A DNA stretch of 64,000 nucleotides. Source: Saccharopolyspora hirsuta (lineage in GTDB: Bacteria; Actinomycetota; Actinomycetes; Mycobacteriales; Pseudonocardiaceae). The position numbers were made by a program, and so were the translations under genes. The notes under the pieces were generated by a model that was given only the letters and a program-made list of their open reading frames with translations, did no database searches and was not told the origin of the DNA. Shown here piece after piece: positions 35,944 through 44,130 of this stretch (positions are counted from its first letter, which is position 1; the number at the start of each line of letters is the position of its first letter). The stretch is taken from assembly GCF_008630535.1 (NCBI RefSeq), contig NZ_VWPH01000016.1, positions 124,001 through 188,000 on the forward strand, read 5' to 3'.

Positions 35944-36557
35944 CGTTTCCCCTACGTCACAGAATCAACGGCACATGCAATCACCACGCAACACCGCTTT
36001 GTGACCCCGGAAACATAATTTCGCCGCGCAGGCCGTGTCAACACGACCCATTTCATATTCACCAAAGCAAACGCTCCCCGGCGCCGTTCGGGTGAATCAC
36101 GCGGAAATTAACAACAATTTTCGCCCCCGATTCGCGCGCCCCGGCCGAAAGTTGTCACGCCCGCACCATCCGGACCGGTCGGTATGCCACCCGAAGCGCG
36201 GGACCCCCGGTCAAATCTGACACCCTTTCATGTTTAAGCATAAACTACCCGCCTTCACCACCGGCGCCGGTCGCCCCAGCGCGGCCCGCACCAGTCACCA
36301 CGACGCGGGGCACCGCACCAACGATTCGTCCGCCCGTGACAATTTCCCGAGAACGCGGCGAAACATGCGCAACGGGATCGACGCGGCCTTGCCACCGCTG
36401 TTCACGCCGCACTAATCTCCTCCGGCACCAGGGCATTCGGATTCGCCGAAACGAATTCCGGCCACTCCCCCTTTCACCGGCCACTCCCCGATCGGGCCGG
36501 AAAAAGCACGCCCGGAATCGGCCCTGCGCATTCCCCGAGCACGACGAGGAGACGACA
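35944..36557. other. Long AT-richer intergenic region
   Basis: 614 bases, the longest gene-free stretch here, and visibly richer in A and T than its surroundings. It separates a PucR-type regulator from the divergent secreted protein at 36558. A plausible plus-strand promoter and a GTTTA-AGCA-TAAAC palindrome lie at 36217-36246. The ribosome site (GAGGAG) is next to 36558. The 310-base interval after the promoter could be a long leader; no riboswitch fold or small gene was recognised. Confidence 0.4.
36217..36246 (+). promoter_or_regulatory. Candidate promoter with overlapping palindrome
   Basis: CTGACA (36217-36222) and TAAACT (36241-36246) are 18 bases apart. The palindrome GTTTA-AGCA-TAAAC (36232-36245) overlaps the -10 position and could bind a regulator. 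The next gene starts about 310 bases downstream, so the link is uncertain. Confidence 0.3.
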
Positions 36558-37193
36558 ATGCCAGTCACCGCGAAGTCCGTCCGCGCGACCGCCGCCGTCC
36601 TGGCGGCCGCCGGAATCGCCTCGCTGACCGCGGTCGGCACCGGCTCGGCACTGGCCGAACCGGACACCGCGAGCGACCCGCGCGGTCAGGTGACCAAGGA
36701 GGTCAGCTTCACCTGCGAGTTCCCGATGGTCGGCGCTCGCCCGACGAAGGCCGTGGTGAACGCGACCTTCCCGGACGCGGGCAAGGTCGGCGAGGCCATC
36801 AACGTCACCGATTTCAAGGTGGACGTGGTGATCGACGCGCAGACAGCCGACGCGCTTCGCCTGGTCGGCGGGGCCAGCGTGGAGGGTTCCGCCTCGACCG
36901 GGGTCGACCTCAAGGTCAACGGCACCGACCTGGGCGTCACCCTCAACGGCCTGAGCATCCCGTCGACCCCGGTCCCGGAGAGCGGGGAGCTCAGCACCAC
37001 CATCACCGGACCGGTGCCGGGCCTGACGATCCACCAGCCCGGCGAGGTCACCTTCGCCGTGGGCAGCACCTTCCTCGGCAAGATCACGCCGAAGCAGGCC
37101 GACGGCAGCGAGACCGAGCTCGGCACCTTCGACCTGCCGTGCACCCTCGACGAGGGCCAGGACCCGGCGCTGGCCGCGGTGCCGGTGCAGTGA
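36558..37193 (+). CDS. Small secreted envelope protein, DUF6801-like
   Basis: 211 aa, AGGAG ribosome site. Signal peptide with cleavage near ALAEPD, then one beta-rich domain with FTCEFPMVGARPTK, NATFPDAGKVGE and a late FDLPCTLDE, giving a likely disulphide between the two cysteines. Resembles the N-terminal half of the mce-operon protein at 30329-31549. Function unknown; secretion and the link to Mce suggest a cell-envelope role. Confidence 0.75.
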   Translation: MPVTAKSVRATAAVLAAAGIASLTAVGTGSALAEPDTASDPRGQVTKEVSFTCEFPMVGARPTKAVVNATFPDAGKVGEAINVTDFKVDVVIDAQTADALRLVGGASVEGSASTGVDLKVNGTDLGVTLNGLSIPSTPVPESGELSTTITGPVPGLTIHQPGEVTFAVGSTFLGKITPKQADGSETELGTFDLPCTLDEGQDPALAAVPVQ

Positions 37194-37200
37194 CCCCCTC

Positions 37201-37228
37201 CGGTGGCTGGCCCCCGCGCCAGCCACCG
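37201..37228 (+). terminator. Hairpin between the two secreted-protein genes
   Basis: CGGTGGCTGGC (37201-37211) and GCCAGCCACCG (37218-37228) form a perfect 11-bp stem with a 6-nt loop, 7 nt after the stop at 37193. It may end the first transcript or set unequal expression of the two genes. Confidence 0.65.
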
Positions 37229-37320
37229 CACCCCGTCGCAGCCCGGCAAGTGCTGCTCCTCCCCCTTCCCAGCGCCGACCTGCCGCTCGGCGTTTTTCCC
37301 CGATACCAGGAGATCCGGAC

Positions 37321-37935
37321 ATGGTGCGAATTCAACGTCGCTGGAAGACCGCCGGTACCGCCGCGCTCGGCACCGCCGCAGCGCTGGTGGGCACGCTGCT
37401 CGGTCCCGGCAGCGCGGCGGCGGCCATCGACCTGAGCTACGAGGTCAGCGGCACCGCGCACGTGGTGAAGATGAACGCCGACATCCCCGTCGAAGGCGTC
37501 ATCGATGTCCAGCTGAGCCCGACCGGCGAGTTCACCGGCAAGTTCCGCCAGACCAACGTGCCGAGGGTGAAGTTCAAGGCCTTCGGTGCATTCGACAGCG
37601 AGGTCGACGTGGAGTTCTTCGAGGCCGCCCCGTCGCGCGGCAAGATCGAGAACGGGCAGGTCGACTTCGAGCTGCCGCTGCAGATCCGGCTGCAGAACGT
37701 CACCGCCCTGGGGGTGCCCATCGGCGGTGGCCCCGACTGCGTGCAGCAGCAGCCGCCCTCGCTGGTGCTGAAGTCCACGACGCCGTTCGTGCCCGCCGAG
37801 GGCGGCGAGCTGGCCAGCGCCCCCTACGAGCTCTCGGAGTGGTCGGAGGGCTGCGGCCCGCTGACCGGCTTGATCAACATGAACTCGACCGGACCGGACA
37901 ACACCGCCGAGGTCAAGCTCACCCACGTCGGCTGA
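37321..37935 (+). CDS. Small secreted protein matching the C-terminal half of the mce-operon protein
   Basis: 204 aa, AGGAG site 10 bases before the ATG. Signal peptide with cleavage near SAAAA. The mature part is beta-rich, with ALGVPIGGGPDC and SEGCGPLTGLI, shared with the C-terminal domain of the protein at 30329-31549 (DGIPLDVGPDC, GCGATEDLDPLLTGLI). No characterised family is recognised. The adjacent 36558 gene matches the other half, so the two products may form a two-part complex equivalent to the fusion. Confidence 0.7.
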   Translation: MVRIQRRWKTAGTAALGTAAALVGTLLGPGSAAAAIDLSYEVSGTAHVVKMNADIPVEGVIDVQLSPTGEFTGKFRQTNVPRVKFKAFGAFDSEVDVEFFEAAPSRGKIENGQVDFELPLQIRLQNVTALGVPIGGGPDCVQQQPPSLVLKSTTPFVPAEGGELASAPYELSEWSEGCGPLTGLINMNSTGPDNTAEVKLTHVG

Positions 37936-38083
37936 CCCGGCACGACCGCTCGCCCCGGCGCGACCGCGCTGGGACGAGCTCCCCCCGGTGGCGGGCGGGG
38001 TCCGCGACGAGATGGCCCGCGTCGCCCGGCAGCGGCTCTTCCCAGCCGCCGCGAGGATTCCGGAACCAACAGGAGGTGCTGCG

Positions 38084-39118
38084 ATGGCCGAGCGCGCCGA
38101 GCGGCTCACCGCGGTCGTCACGGGACTGCTGCTGGCGCTCACCCCGGTCCTGGCGCTGTCCGGTGACGCGGTCGTCGAACCAGTGGCCGCCGCAGCGCCC
38201 GGACCAGAACCGGTGCCCGGCGATCCCGGTGCCACCGGGCGGCTTCCGGTCAGCACCCGGTTCGACTTCGCGCACGTCGGGGCCGAGGAGTCCCGCCGCA
38301 CCGACGCCGCGCCGGCGGCCCGGCCGACCGGGCGGGGCGTTCCCGGCATCGTGCTGGAGGCCTACCAGCAGGCCGCGCAGGACCTGGCGCGGACCCGGCC
38401 CGGCTGCGGGCTGCACTGGTCGGTGCTGGCCGGGATCGGCCAGGTCGAGTCCGGCCACGCCCGTTCCGGCCGGGTCTCGGCCAACGGCACCACCACGTCG
38501 CCGATCCTGGGCCCGGTGCTCAACGGCGCACCCGGCGTCGCGGCCATCACCGACACCGACCGGGGCGCGCTCGACGGCGACCGCACCTGGGACCGGGCCG
38601 TCGGGCCGATGCAGTTCATCCCCACCACCTGGCGCCGCCACGGCGCCGACGGCAACGGCGACGGAATCCCGGACCCGCACAACGTCTTCGACGCCGCACT
38701 GACGGCGGGCCGCTACCTGTGCGCCGCCGGAACCGACCTGCGACGGCGAAACCACCTGGCTGCGGCGGTCTTCCGCTACAACCACTCCGATTCCTACGTG
38801 CGCACCGTTCTCGCCTACGCCGACGCCTACGCCGACGGGAGGGCCCTGCGGCCGATCGTGCTCGCCGACCCGCCGCCCCCGTTGCCGCCACCGCCGACGA
38901 CGGCACCACCGGTCGAACCACCGCAGACCACGCCCCCACCACCGTCGACAACACCGCCACCAACGACTTCCGAGCCTCCGCCGACCAGCGGAACACCGCC
39001 CACCACAGAACCTCCGCCCACCACAGAACCTCCGCCCACCAGCGGAACACCACCCACCACAGAACCTCCGCCCACCAGCGGGACACCAACGACTACCAGT
39101 CCGCCTCCCACGACCTAG
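38084..39118 (+). CDS. Secreted lytic transglycosylase with Pro/Thr-rich repeat tail
   Basis: 344 aa, AGGAGG site 7 bases before the ATG. Signal or anchor segment at about 10-35, then an SLT-type domain (about 100-245) with the catalytic Glu in GQVESGHA, and AVGPMQFIPTTW and FRYNHSDSYV, typical of MltB/SLT-like enzymes that cleave peptidoglycan to anhydromuropeptides. From about 255 the tail is almost only Pro, Thr, Ser, Glu and Gly, with hexapeptide units PTTEPP and PTSGTP. Such tails often span or bind the cell wall and can be O-glycosylated. Confidence 0.85.
   Translation: MAERAERLTAVVTGLLLALTPVLALSGDAVVEPVAAAAPGPEPVPGDPGATGRLPVSTRFDFAHVGAEESRRTDAAPAARPTGRGVPGIVLEAYQQAAQDLARTRPGCGLHWSVLAGIGQVESGHARSGRVSANGTTTSPILGPVLNGAPGVAAITDTDRGALDGDRTWDRAVGPMQFIPTTWRRHGADGNGDGIPDPHNVFDAALTAGRYLCAAGTDLRRRNHLAAAVFRYNHSDSYVRTVLAYADAYADGRALRPIVLADPPPPLPPPPTTAPPVEPPQTTPPPPSTTPPPTTSEPPPTSGTPPTTEPPPTTEPPPTSGTPPTTEPPPTSGTPTTTSPPPTT
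39005..39076 (+). repeat. 18-bp in-frame tandem repeat in the transglycosylase tail
   Basis: ACAGAACCTCCGCCCACC occurs at 39005-39022, 39023-39040 and 39059-39076, with a variant 18-mer encoding PTSGTP at 39041-39058. It encodes hexapeptide repeats. Exact tandem units can gain or lose copies in frame. Confidence 0.85.
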
Positions 39119-39271
39119 CCCACCTCGCGAACGCAGTTCAGGTGAAACGAATACCGCACGAGCAATTTCGGCTCCCGGGGCCGCAGACGGGGAAGCGGAC
39201 GGAAAGAGGCCGCACCGGGGGAATCACGAGCACTCGTTCCGCACTTCGCGCGTTTCCGGTCGAACGTGCGC

Positions 39272-39871
39272 TCACGCGCCTTGCCCGGGCAGTTCGGCGA
39301 GACGGCGTTCCAGCTCGGTCACCGCGTCCTCGAACGCCGCGTTGACCCGCTCTTCGTCGCCGGTGGTGATCAGGTCGACCAACAGGCCTCGCACGGCCGC
39401 GAGCACCGATGTCGCGATCGGCTGCGCGCTCGTTCGCGGGCAGCCGCGGAGGACCAGGCCGTCCGCGATCAGCTGGGTTCGCTGCCGCATCGAGGATGCG
39501 ACAGCTTTCCGCAGCACGGGGTCGCCGTACACCGCCTGGGCGATGATCGCGGCGAAAAGCTTGATGTGGCGGCGTCCCTCCGCCCCGGTCGCTCGGCGCC
39601 AGACCTCGCGCAGCGGATCCGGGTGGTCCAGCGGCAGGTCGGGAACGGCCAGCGTCTCGGCCAGCACGCCCTCGACGATCTCGGTGATCAGTTGTTCCTT
39701 GGTCGTGAAGTGGTGCACCAGGGTCGCGTGGCTGACCCCGACGGCCTGCGCGACCTTGCGCAGCGTCAGGTCTTCGAGCCCGTGGTCGAGCGCGTGCTCG
39801 GTGGCGGCGCGGAGCATTTCGCCGCGTCGGTGCACGTAGCGCAGCTTCCGGCCGTCGACACGTTCGGTCAT
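39272..39871 (-). CDS. TetR-family transcriptional regulator
   Basis: 199 aa. N-terminal TetR HTH (EMLRAATEHALDHG, then LTLRKVAQAVGVSHATLVHHFTTKEQL), then a helical ligand-binding domain. Divergent from the cutinase at 40087 with a 215-base gap that holds a good promoter and an imperfect palindrome in its spacer, so it probably represses the cutinase and itself. Ligand unknown. Confidence 0.88.
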   Translation of the reverse strand: MTERVDGRKLRYVHRRGEMLRAATEHALDHGLEDLTLRKVAQAVGVSHATLVHHFTTKEQLITEIVEGVLAETLAVPDLPLDHPDPLREVWRRATGAEGRRHIKLFAAIIAQAVYGDPVLRKAVASSMRQRTQLIADGLVLRGCPRTSAQPIATSVLAAVRGLLVDLITTGDEERVNAAFEDAVTELERRLAELPGQGA

Positions 39872-39905
39872 GCCACCAGGCTAACGACCGGTCCGCGATG
39901 ATTGA

Positions 39906-39934
39906 TTGACCAGTTGGTAGAGCTAGTTTACGAT
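39906..39934 (+). promoter_or_regulatory. Promoter for the cutinase with candidate TetR operator
   Basis: TTGACC (39906-39911), 17-base spacer, TACGAT (39929-39934): a near-consensus vegetative promoter about 150 bases before the cutinase ATG. An imperfect inverted repeat TTGACCA-GT-TGGTAGA (39906-39921) covers the -35 box and part of the spacer, where a TetR repressor would block RNA polymerase. Confidence 0.6.
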
Positions 39935-40086
39935 CAGCCGCATCACCGCGTTCACCCGCTTCACTTCAGGCACGTCGCTCCACACCGGTCACCGCCTCGC
40001 GGATCAACCGGGACGACCGCACAGCTCGCGCAGCGAGCGGCCGGGACGCCCGGGAGGTCGGGGCGCGTCCCAGGAAGGACGGTTCC

Positions 40087-40974
40087 ATGTTCGCAACGCG
40101 TGCTCCTGCAAGACCTTCACCGCTGCGCCGCTCACTGATCGTCAGCACGGCCGTGCTCGGACTGCTGGTGGGCAACACAGCGCTGGCGCAGTCGGCCGAG
40201 GCCTCGCCACCGCACGGGCCCGACCCGACAGAGGAGAGCATCACCGCCCCGCGGGGGCCGTTCGAGATCGATCAGAAGACCGTGTCGCGTGCCAGCGTCC
40301 GGGGCTTCGGGGGCGGGACCATCTACTACCCCACCGACACCTCCGAGGGCACCTTCTCCGCGGTGGCCATCGCCCCCGGCTACACCGCCGGGCAGGAAAG
40401 CCTGGCCTGGTTGGGCCCGCGGCTGGCCTCGCAAGGCTTCGTGGTGTTCACCATCGACACGCTCACCCGCTACGACCAGCCCGATTCCCGCAGCCGACAA
40501 CTGCTGGCCGCGCTGGACCACCTCACCGACGACAGCGACGTGGCAGACCGCGTCGACCCGGCCCGGCGCGGCGTGATGGGACACTCGATGGGCGGTGGCG
40601 GCTCCCTGCAAGCCGCTCTGGACGACCCCGACCTCAAGGCCGCGATCCCGATGACTCCGTGGCACACCACCAAGGACTTCTCCGGCGTGCGCACCCCGAC
40701 GCTGATCATCGGCGCGCAGAACGACACCGTCGCCCCGGTGTCCCAGCACGCCAAGCCGTTCTACGAGAGCCTGCCCGACGACCCGGGCAAGGCCTACCTG
40801 GAACTGGCCGGTGCCAGCCACTTCGCACCGAACGTGGACAACACCACCATCGCCAGGTACAGCATCGCCTGGTTGAAGCGGTTCCTCGACGACGACACCC
40901 GCTACGAGCAGTTCCTCTGCCCGCCGCCCCCGGATCCAGCCATCTCCGACCACCAGTCGACCTGCCCGTACTGA
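40087..40974 (+). CDS. Secreted cutinase / polyester hydrolase, Thermobifida TfCut2 (PETase-like) type
   Basis: 295 aa with a signal peptide of about 35 residues. Very close in motif order to actinomycete type I PET-degrading cutinases: GFGGGTIYYPTD, APGYTAGQ, WLGPRLASQGFVV, GHSMGGGGSL, TPWHT, NDTVAPV, ASHFAPN, and a C-terminal disulphide pair (QFLCPPP, TCPY). The triad is Ser167, Asp213, His245, with spacings 46 and 32 as in TfCut2 (130/176/208). Substrate-site Tyr (GYTAG), Met168 and the Trp of TPWH are kept. It should hydrolyse cutin, short triglycerides and possibly synthetic polyesters. Likely controlled by the divergent TetR gene. Confidence 0.95.
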   Translation: MFATRAPARPSPLRRSLIVSTAVLGLLVGNTALAQSAEASPPHGPDPTEESITAPRGPFEIDQKTVSRASVRGFGGGTIYYPTDTSEGTFSAVAIAPGYTAGQESLAWLGPRLASQGFVVFTIDTLTRYDQPDSRSRQLLAALDHLTDDSDVADRVDPARRGVMGHSMGGGGSLQAALDDPDLKAAIPMTPWHTTKDFSGVRTPTLIIGAQNDTVAPVSQHAKPFYESLPDDPGKAYLELAGASHFAPNVDNTTIARYSIAWLKRFLDDDTRYEQFLCPPPPDPAISDHQSTCPY

Positions 40975-40997
40975 CCCGCGGCCGGGAAGCCCAGCGG

Positions 40998-41043
40998 CGA
41001 GCGCGGTGGCACCACCCGGGACCGGGCAGCGCCACCGCGCTCG
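40998..41043 (+). terminator. Hairpin after the cutinase
   Basis: CGAGCGCGGTGGC (40998-41010) and GCCACCGCGCTCG (41031-41043) form a perfect 13-bp stem, 24 nt after the stop. It lies between convergent genes. Confidence 0.7.
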
Positions 41044-41219
41044 TCGACATGATCATGCTGTGCGGGCGCACCACCGCGGCGTTCCCCGGGCACATCGCCC
41101 CCGCACTGCGGAAGACCGGCACTCACACCGTCCGATGTGGATCCACCGGGGCGGGGAGCAGAGCGCTGCCGCAGCGCACCGCGACGCCCTCGGGAACTTC
41201 GCGTGACGGCCGCTCCCGC

Positions 41220-41867
41220 TCAGCGGGGCTGCTGGCCGTACCCGGCGAAGAGCTCCGCGCAGCGGGCCATTTCCTCGTCGCTGAGCAGGTTCGGGTCGCC
41301 GACCCGCTTCGCGGTCAACCAGAGCTCGCACAGCCACTCCAGCTGGCGGGCGCGGTTGTAGGCCTTCGGCAGCGAATCCGCGATCGTGACCGTGCCGTGG
41401 TTGCGCAGGATGCAGCCGGTTCGGTCGGTCAGCGCCTTCGACATCGACTTCGCCAGCTCGTCGCTGCCGAACGTCGCGTACTCGGCCACGCGCACCGGGC
41501 CGCCGAAGTCCGCCAGCTGGTAGTGCACCGCCGGAACGTCGTCGCGCAGCAACGACAACGCCGTCGCGTGCAACGAATGCGTGTGCACCACCGCACCCGC
41601 GTCGTGCTCGCGGTAGGCGGTGAGGTGCATCGGCAGTTCCGAGGTGGGCTTGAGCTCGCCCTCCACCACTTCGCCGTCGAGGTTCACCACGGGGATGTCG
41701 GCGACCTGCAGGTCGTCGTAGTCGACGCCGGACGGCGTCACCGCCACCAGATCACCGCAGCGGACCGACACGTTGCCGGACGTGCCGACCACCAGCCGGT
41801 CCGCCGTCATGCGCTGGGCGATGGCGATGACCTCGCTGCGCTGCGCGGCCAGTCGCGAACTGCTCAC
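41220..41867 (-). CDS. Class II aldolase/adducin family sugar-phosphate aldolase
   Basis: 215 aa from a GTG. Class II metal-site residues are visible: Glu in TSELPMH, HTHSLH, and a late His in RNHGTV; GTSGNVSVR is the phosphate-binding loop. FucA/RhaD-type enzymes split ketose 1-phosphates into DHAP and an aldehyde; epimerases and decarboxylases belong to the same family. Last gene of the catabolic operon, 13 nt after the isomerase gene. The exact substrate is not assignable. Confidence 0.85.
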   Translation of the reverse strand: MSSSRLAAQRSEVIAIAQRMTADRLVVGTSGNVSVRCGDLVAVTPSGVDYDDLQVADIPVVNLDGEVVEGELKPTSELPMHLTAYREHDAGAVVHTHSLHATALSLLRDDVPAVHYQLADFGGPVRVAEYATFGSDELAKSMSKALTDRTGCILRNHGTVTIADSLPKAYNRARQLEWLCELWLTAKRVGDPNLLSDEEMARCAELFAGYGQQPR

Positions 41868-41880
41868 ATCACACCTTCGT

Positions 41881-42372
41881 TCAACAGGAGACGCCGGGGA
41901 CGTCCGACGCCGACTCGTAACCGCTGATCGCCGCCACCTTCTCAGCCGACGGCGACGACTCGTCGAAGCGGTAGCCCAGCCACTCCGACGCGAGCTTGCG
42001 GGCCAGCTCCAAACCCACCACGCGCTGGCCGAAGCACAGCACCTGGGCGTTGTTGCTCAGGATCGAACGCTCCACCGAGTAGCTGTCGTGCGCGGTGACC
42101 GCGCGGATGCCCGGCACCTTGTTCGCGCTGATCGCCACGCCCAGCCCGGTGCCGCACACCAGGAGCGCGCGGTCCGCCTTGCCCTCGGCGACCAACCGGG
42201 CCGCGTTGACCGCCACGTGCGGGTACGCGGTGTGCTCGTCCGAGCCCACGCCCACGTCGACCACGTCGGCGACCCGCGGGTCGTTCTCGAGGTCCTTCTT
42301 CAGCGCGTCCTTGTACTGCAGCCCCGCGTCGTCGGAGCCGACCACGATGCGCAGCGGCGCCTGCTCAGTCAC
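41881..42372 (-). CDS. RpiB/LacAB-family sugar phosphate isomerase
   Basis: 163 aa; ATG overlaps the kinase stop. RpiB fold with GSDDAGLQYKDAL near the N-terminus, CGTGLGVAISANK with the catalytic Cys/Thr region, and NNAQVLCFG. Members interconvert aldose and ketose phosphates (ribose 5-P, allose 6-P, erythrulose/erythrose 4-P). Next to a DhaK-type kinase, a tetrulose-phosphate isomerase of the EryI/DerI kind is likely, but not proven. Confidence 0.85.
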   Translation of the reverse strand: MTEQAPLRIVVGSDDAGLQYKDALKKDLENDPRVADVVDVGVGSDEHTAYPHVAVNAARLVAEGKADRALLVCGTGLGVAISANKVPGIRAVTAHDSYSVERSILSNNAQVLCFGQRVVGLELARKLASEWLGYRFDESSPSAEKVAAISGYESASDVPGVSC

Positions 42373-44108
42373 TTCTGTTCGTCCTTCCTGTCACCGGCGA
42401 GCACCTCGCCGATCCGGGTCAGGGCCAGCGCCAACGACGTCGCGCCGGGGTCCGGCGTGCCGACGCTGCGCTCCGCCAGCGGGCGGGCGCGGCCGGTGCG
42501 GGGGCGCAGGTCCGCGGTCTTCGCCGCCGCGTCCGTGGCGACCTCCGCTGCGCGCGCCCAGGCCTCTCGGCCGCTCGCGCCGCCGTCGACCTCGCTGCGC
42601 AGCGCCTCCACGAACGGCACCAGCGCATCGACCAGGGTCTTGTCGCCGAGCTCCGCGCGACCCAGGCGCTGCACCGCGGCCAGCGCCGCCGACGCTCCGG
42701 CCACCAGGTCGCCCGGCAGCGCCGCGCGGTGGTCGGGCAGCAGGTCACCGAAGGAGCGCAGCGCCGCACCCCACAGGACACCCGAGGTGCCACCGGCCTT
42801 GGCCGCCCACGCGTCACCCGCAGCGACCAGCACCGCGGCCGGGCCGACGCCCTGCTTGGCCGCTTCCTCCGCCGCTTCGATCGCCGCCGCGCTGCCGCGC
42901 GTCATGCCGCGGCCGTGATCGCCGTCGCCAGCGATCGCATCGAGACGCCCCAGCTCCTCTTCCTTGTCGTGCAGCAGGTCCGCGATCGCGCGCAGGCCCT
43001 GCACCACGGTCGCCGCCGTCGCCTGGCCCTCCGGCGGGGCCACCACGGCCACCTTCTCCGGCAGCTCCGGCAGCTCCTCGTCCTCCACCGCCGCATCCGC
43101 GGCCGCGAGTTCGACGTTGCCCTTGCGGTAGGCCGGGGTGTCCGCCGGGGCCTGCCACAGCCGCTCCAGCTCGTCGTCCAGCCAGGTCAGCGTCAGCGAG
43201 CAGCCCGCCATGTCGAGGCTGGTCACCAGCTCGCCCACCTCCGGTGCGACGACCTCCACCCCGGCCTCGGCCAGCAGGCGGGACACCGTGCCCCAGACCA
43301 CGAACAGCTCTTCGTACTTGGTGGCGCCCAGCCCGTTCAGGATCGCCGTCACGCGGCGGGAACCGGTCTCCGGCGCCTCCGCCAGCAGGCCGTCCACCAG
43401 GATCTTCGCCAGCTCCGACGCCGACGGCATCTCCCGCTCCGACACACCCGGCTCGCCGTGGATGCCCAGCCCCAGGCCCATCCGGCCCTCCGGCACCTCG
43501 AACAGCGGCTTGTCCTGGCCGGGCAGCGTGCAGCCGTCGAAGGCCACGCCCAGGCTGCGGGTGCGCGCGTTGGCGTGCTCGGCGACCCGCACCACCTCGT
43601 CGAAGTCGTAGCCCTCCTCGGCCGCCGCCGAGGCGATCTTGAAGACCACGAAGTCGCCCACCACGCCGCGGCGCTTGTTCTGCTCCGCCGCCGGGGCGCT
43701 GGCCACGTCGTCGGTGACCACCACGTTGTGCGCGCGGATCCCGTCGCGCTCCAGGCGCTCCACCGCCAGGCCGAAGTTCATGTTGTCCCCGGCGTAGTTG
43801 CCGAAGGAGAACACCACCCCGGCACCGCGGTCCACCGCGCGGCCCACCGAGTACGCGTCGTCGGCCGACGGCGAGGTGAAGACGTTGCCGATCACCGAAC
43901 CGTCGGCGAAGCCCGGACCGACCACCCCGCAGAACGCCGGGTAGTGCCCGGACCCACCACCGGTGACCACCGCGACCTTGCCCTGCCGGGGCCGCTTGGC
44001 CCGCACCACACCGCCCGGCACCTGCCGGACGTAGGAGGGGTGCGCGGCCACGAAGCCGGTCACCATGTCCTCGGTGAACGTCGCCGGGTCGTCGTACAAG
44101 CGCGTCAT
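42369..44108 (-). CDS. Single-chain dihydroxyacetone/erythrulose kinase (DhaK-DhaL fusion)
   Basis: 579 aa. The ATG at 44108 is chosen because GAGGAG lies just upstream; a TTG at 44123 overlaps that site. The N-terminal DhaK domain (1-330) has TGGGSGHYPAFCG and GIHGEPG with the His that binds the ketone covalently. The C-terminal DhaL domain (about 375-575) has AGDGDHGRGM, the ADP/Mg site. This ATP-dependent architecture covers dihydroxyacetone kinases and the tetrulose kinases (LerK/DerK) of Mycobacterium smegmatis. The adjoining RpiB gene favours a tetrulose. Confidence 0.88.
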   Translation of the reverse strand: MTRLYDDPATFTEDMVTGFVAAHPSYVRQVPGGVVRAKRPRQGKVAVVTGGGSGHYPAFCGVVGPGFADGSVIGNVFTSPSADDAYSVGRAVDRGAGVVFSFGNYAGDNMNFGLAVERLERDGIRAHNVVVTDDVASAPAAEQNKRRGVVGDFVVFKIASAAAEEGYDFDEVVRVAEHANARTRSLGVAFDGCTLPGQDKPLFEVPEGRMGLGLGIHGEPGVSEREMPSASELAKILVDGLLAEAPETGSRRVTAILNGLGATKYEELFVVWGTVSRLLAEAGVEVVAPEVGELVTSLDMAGCSLTLTWLDDELERLWQAPADTPAYRKGNVELAAADAAVEDEELPELPEKVAVVAPPEGQATAATVVQGLRAIADLLHDKEEELGRLDAIAGDGDHGRGMTRGSAAAIEAAEEAAKQGVGPAAVLVAAGDAWAAKAGGTSGVLWGAALRSFGDLLPDHRAALPGDLVAGASAALAAVQRLGRAELGDKTLVDALVPFVEALRSEVDGGASGREAWARAAEVATDAAAKTADLRPRTGRARPLAERSVGTPDPGATSLALALTRIGEVLAGDRKDEQK

Positions 44109-44130
44109 CGCACTTCTCCTCAAGCAGCAG

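Noticed and set aside
39005..39076. CRISPR-like regularly spaced repeats
   Set aside because: The units are 18 bp, in frame, without unique spacers, and encode a Pro/Thr hexapeptide repeat; no cas genes are near.
42369..44123. TTG start five codons upstream for the DhaK-type kinase
   Set aside because: The TTG overlaps the GAGGAG ribosome site that serves the ATG at 44108.
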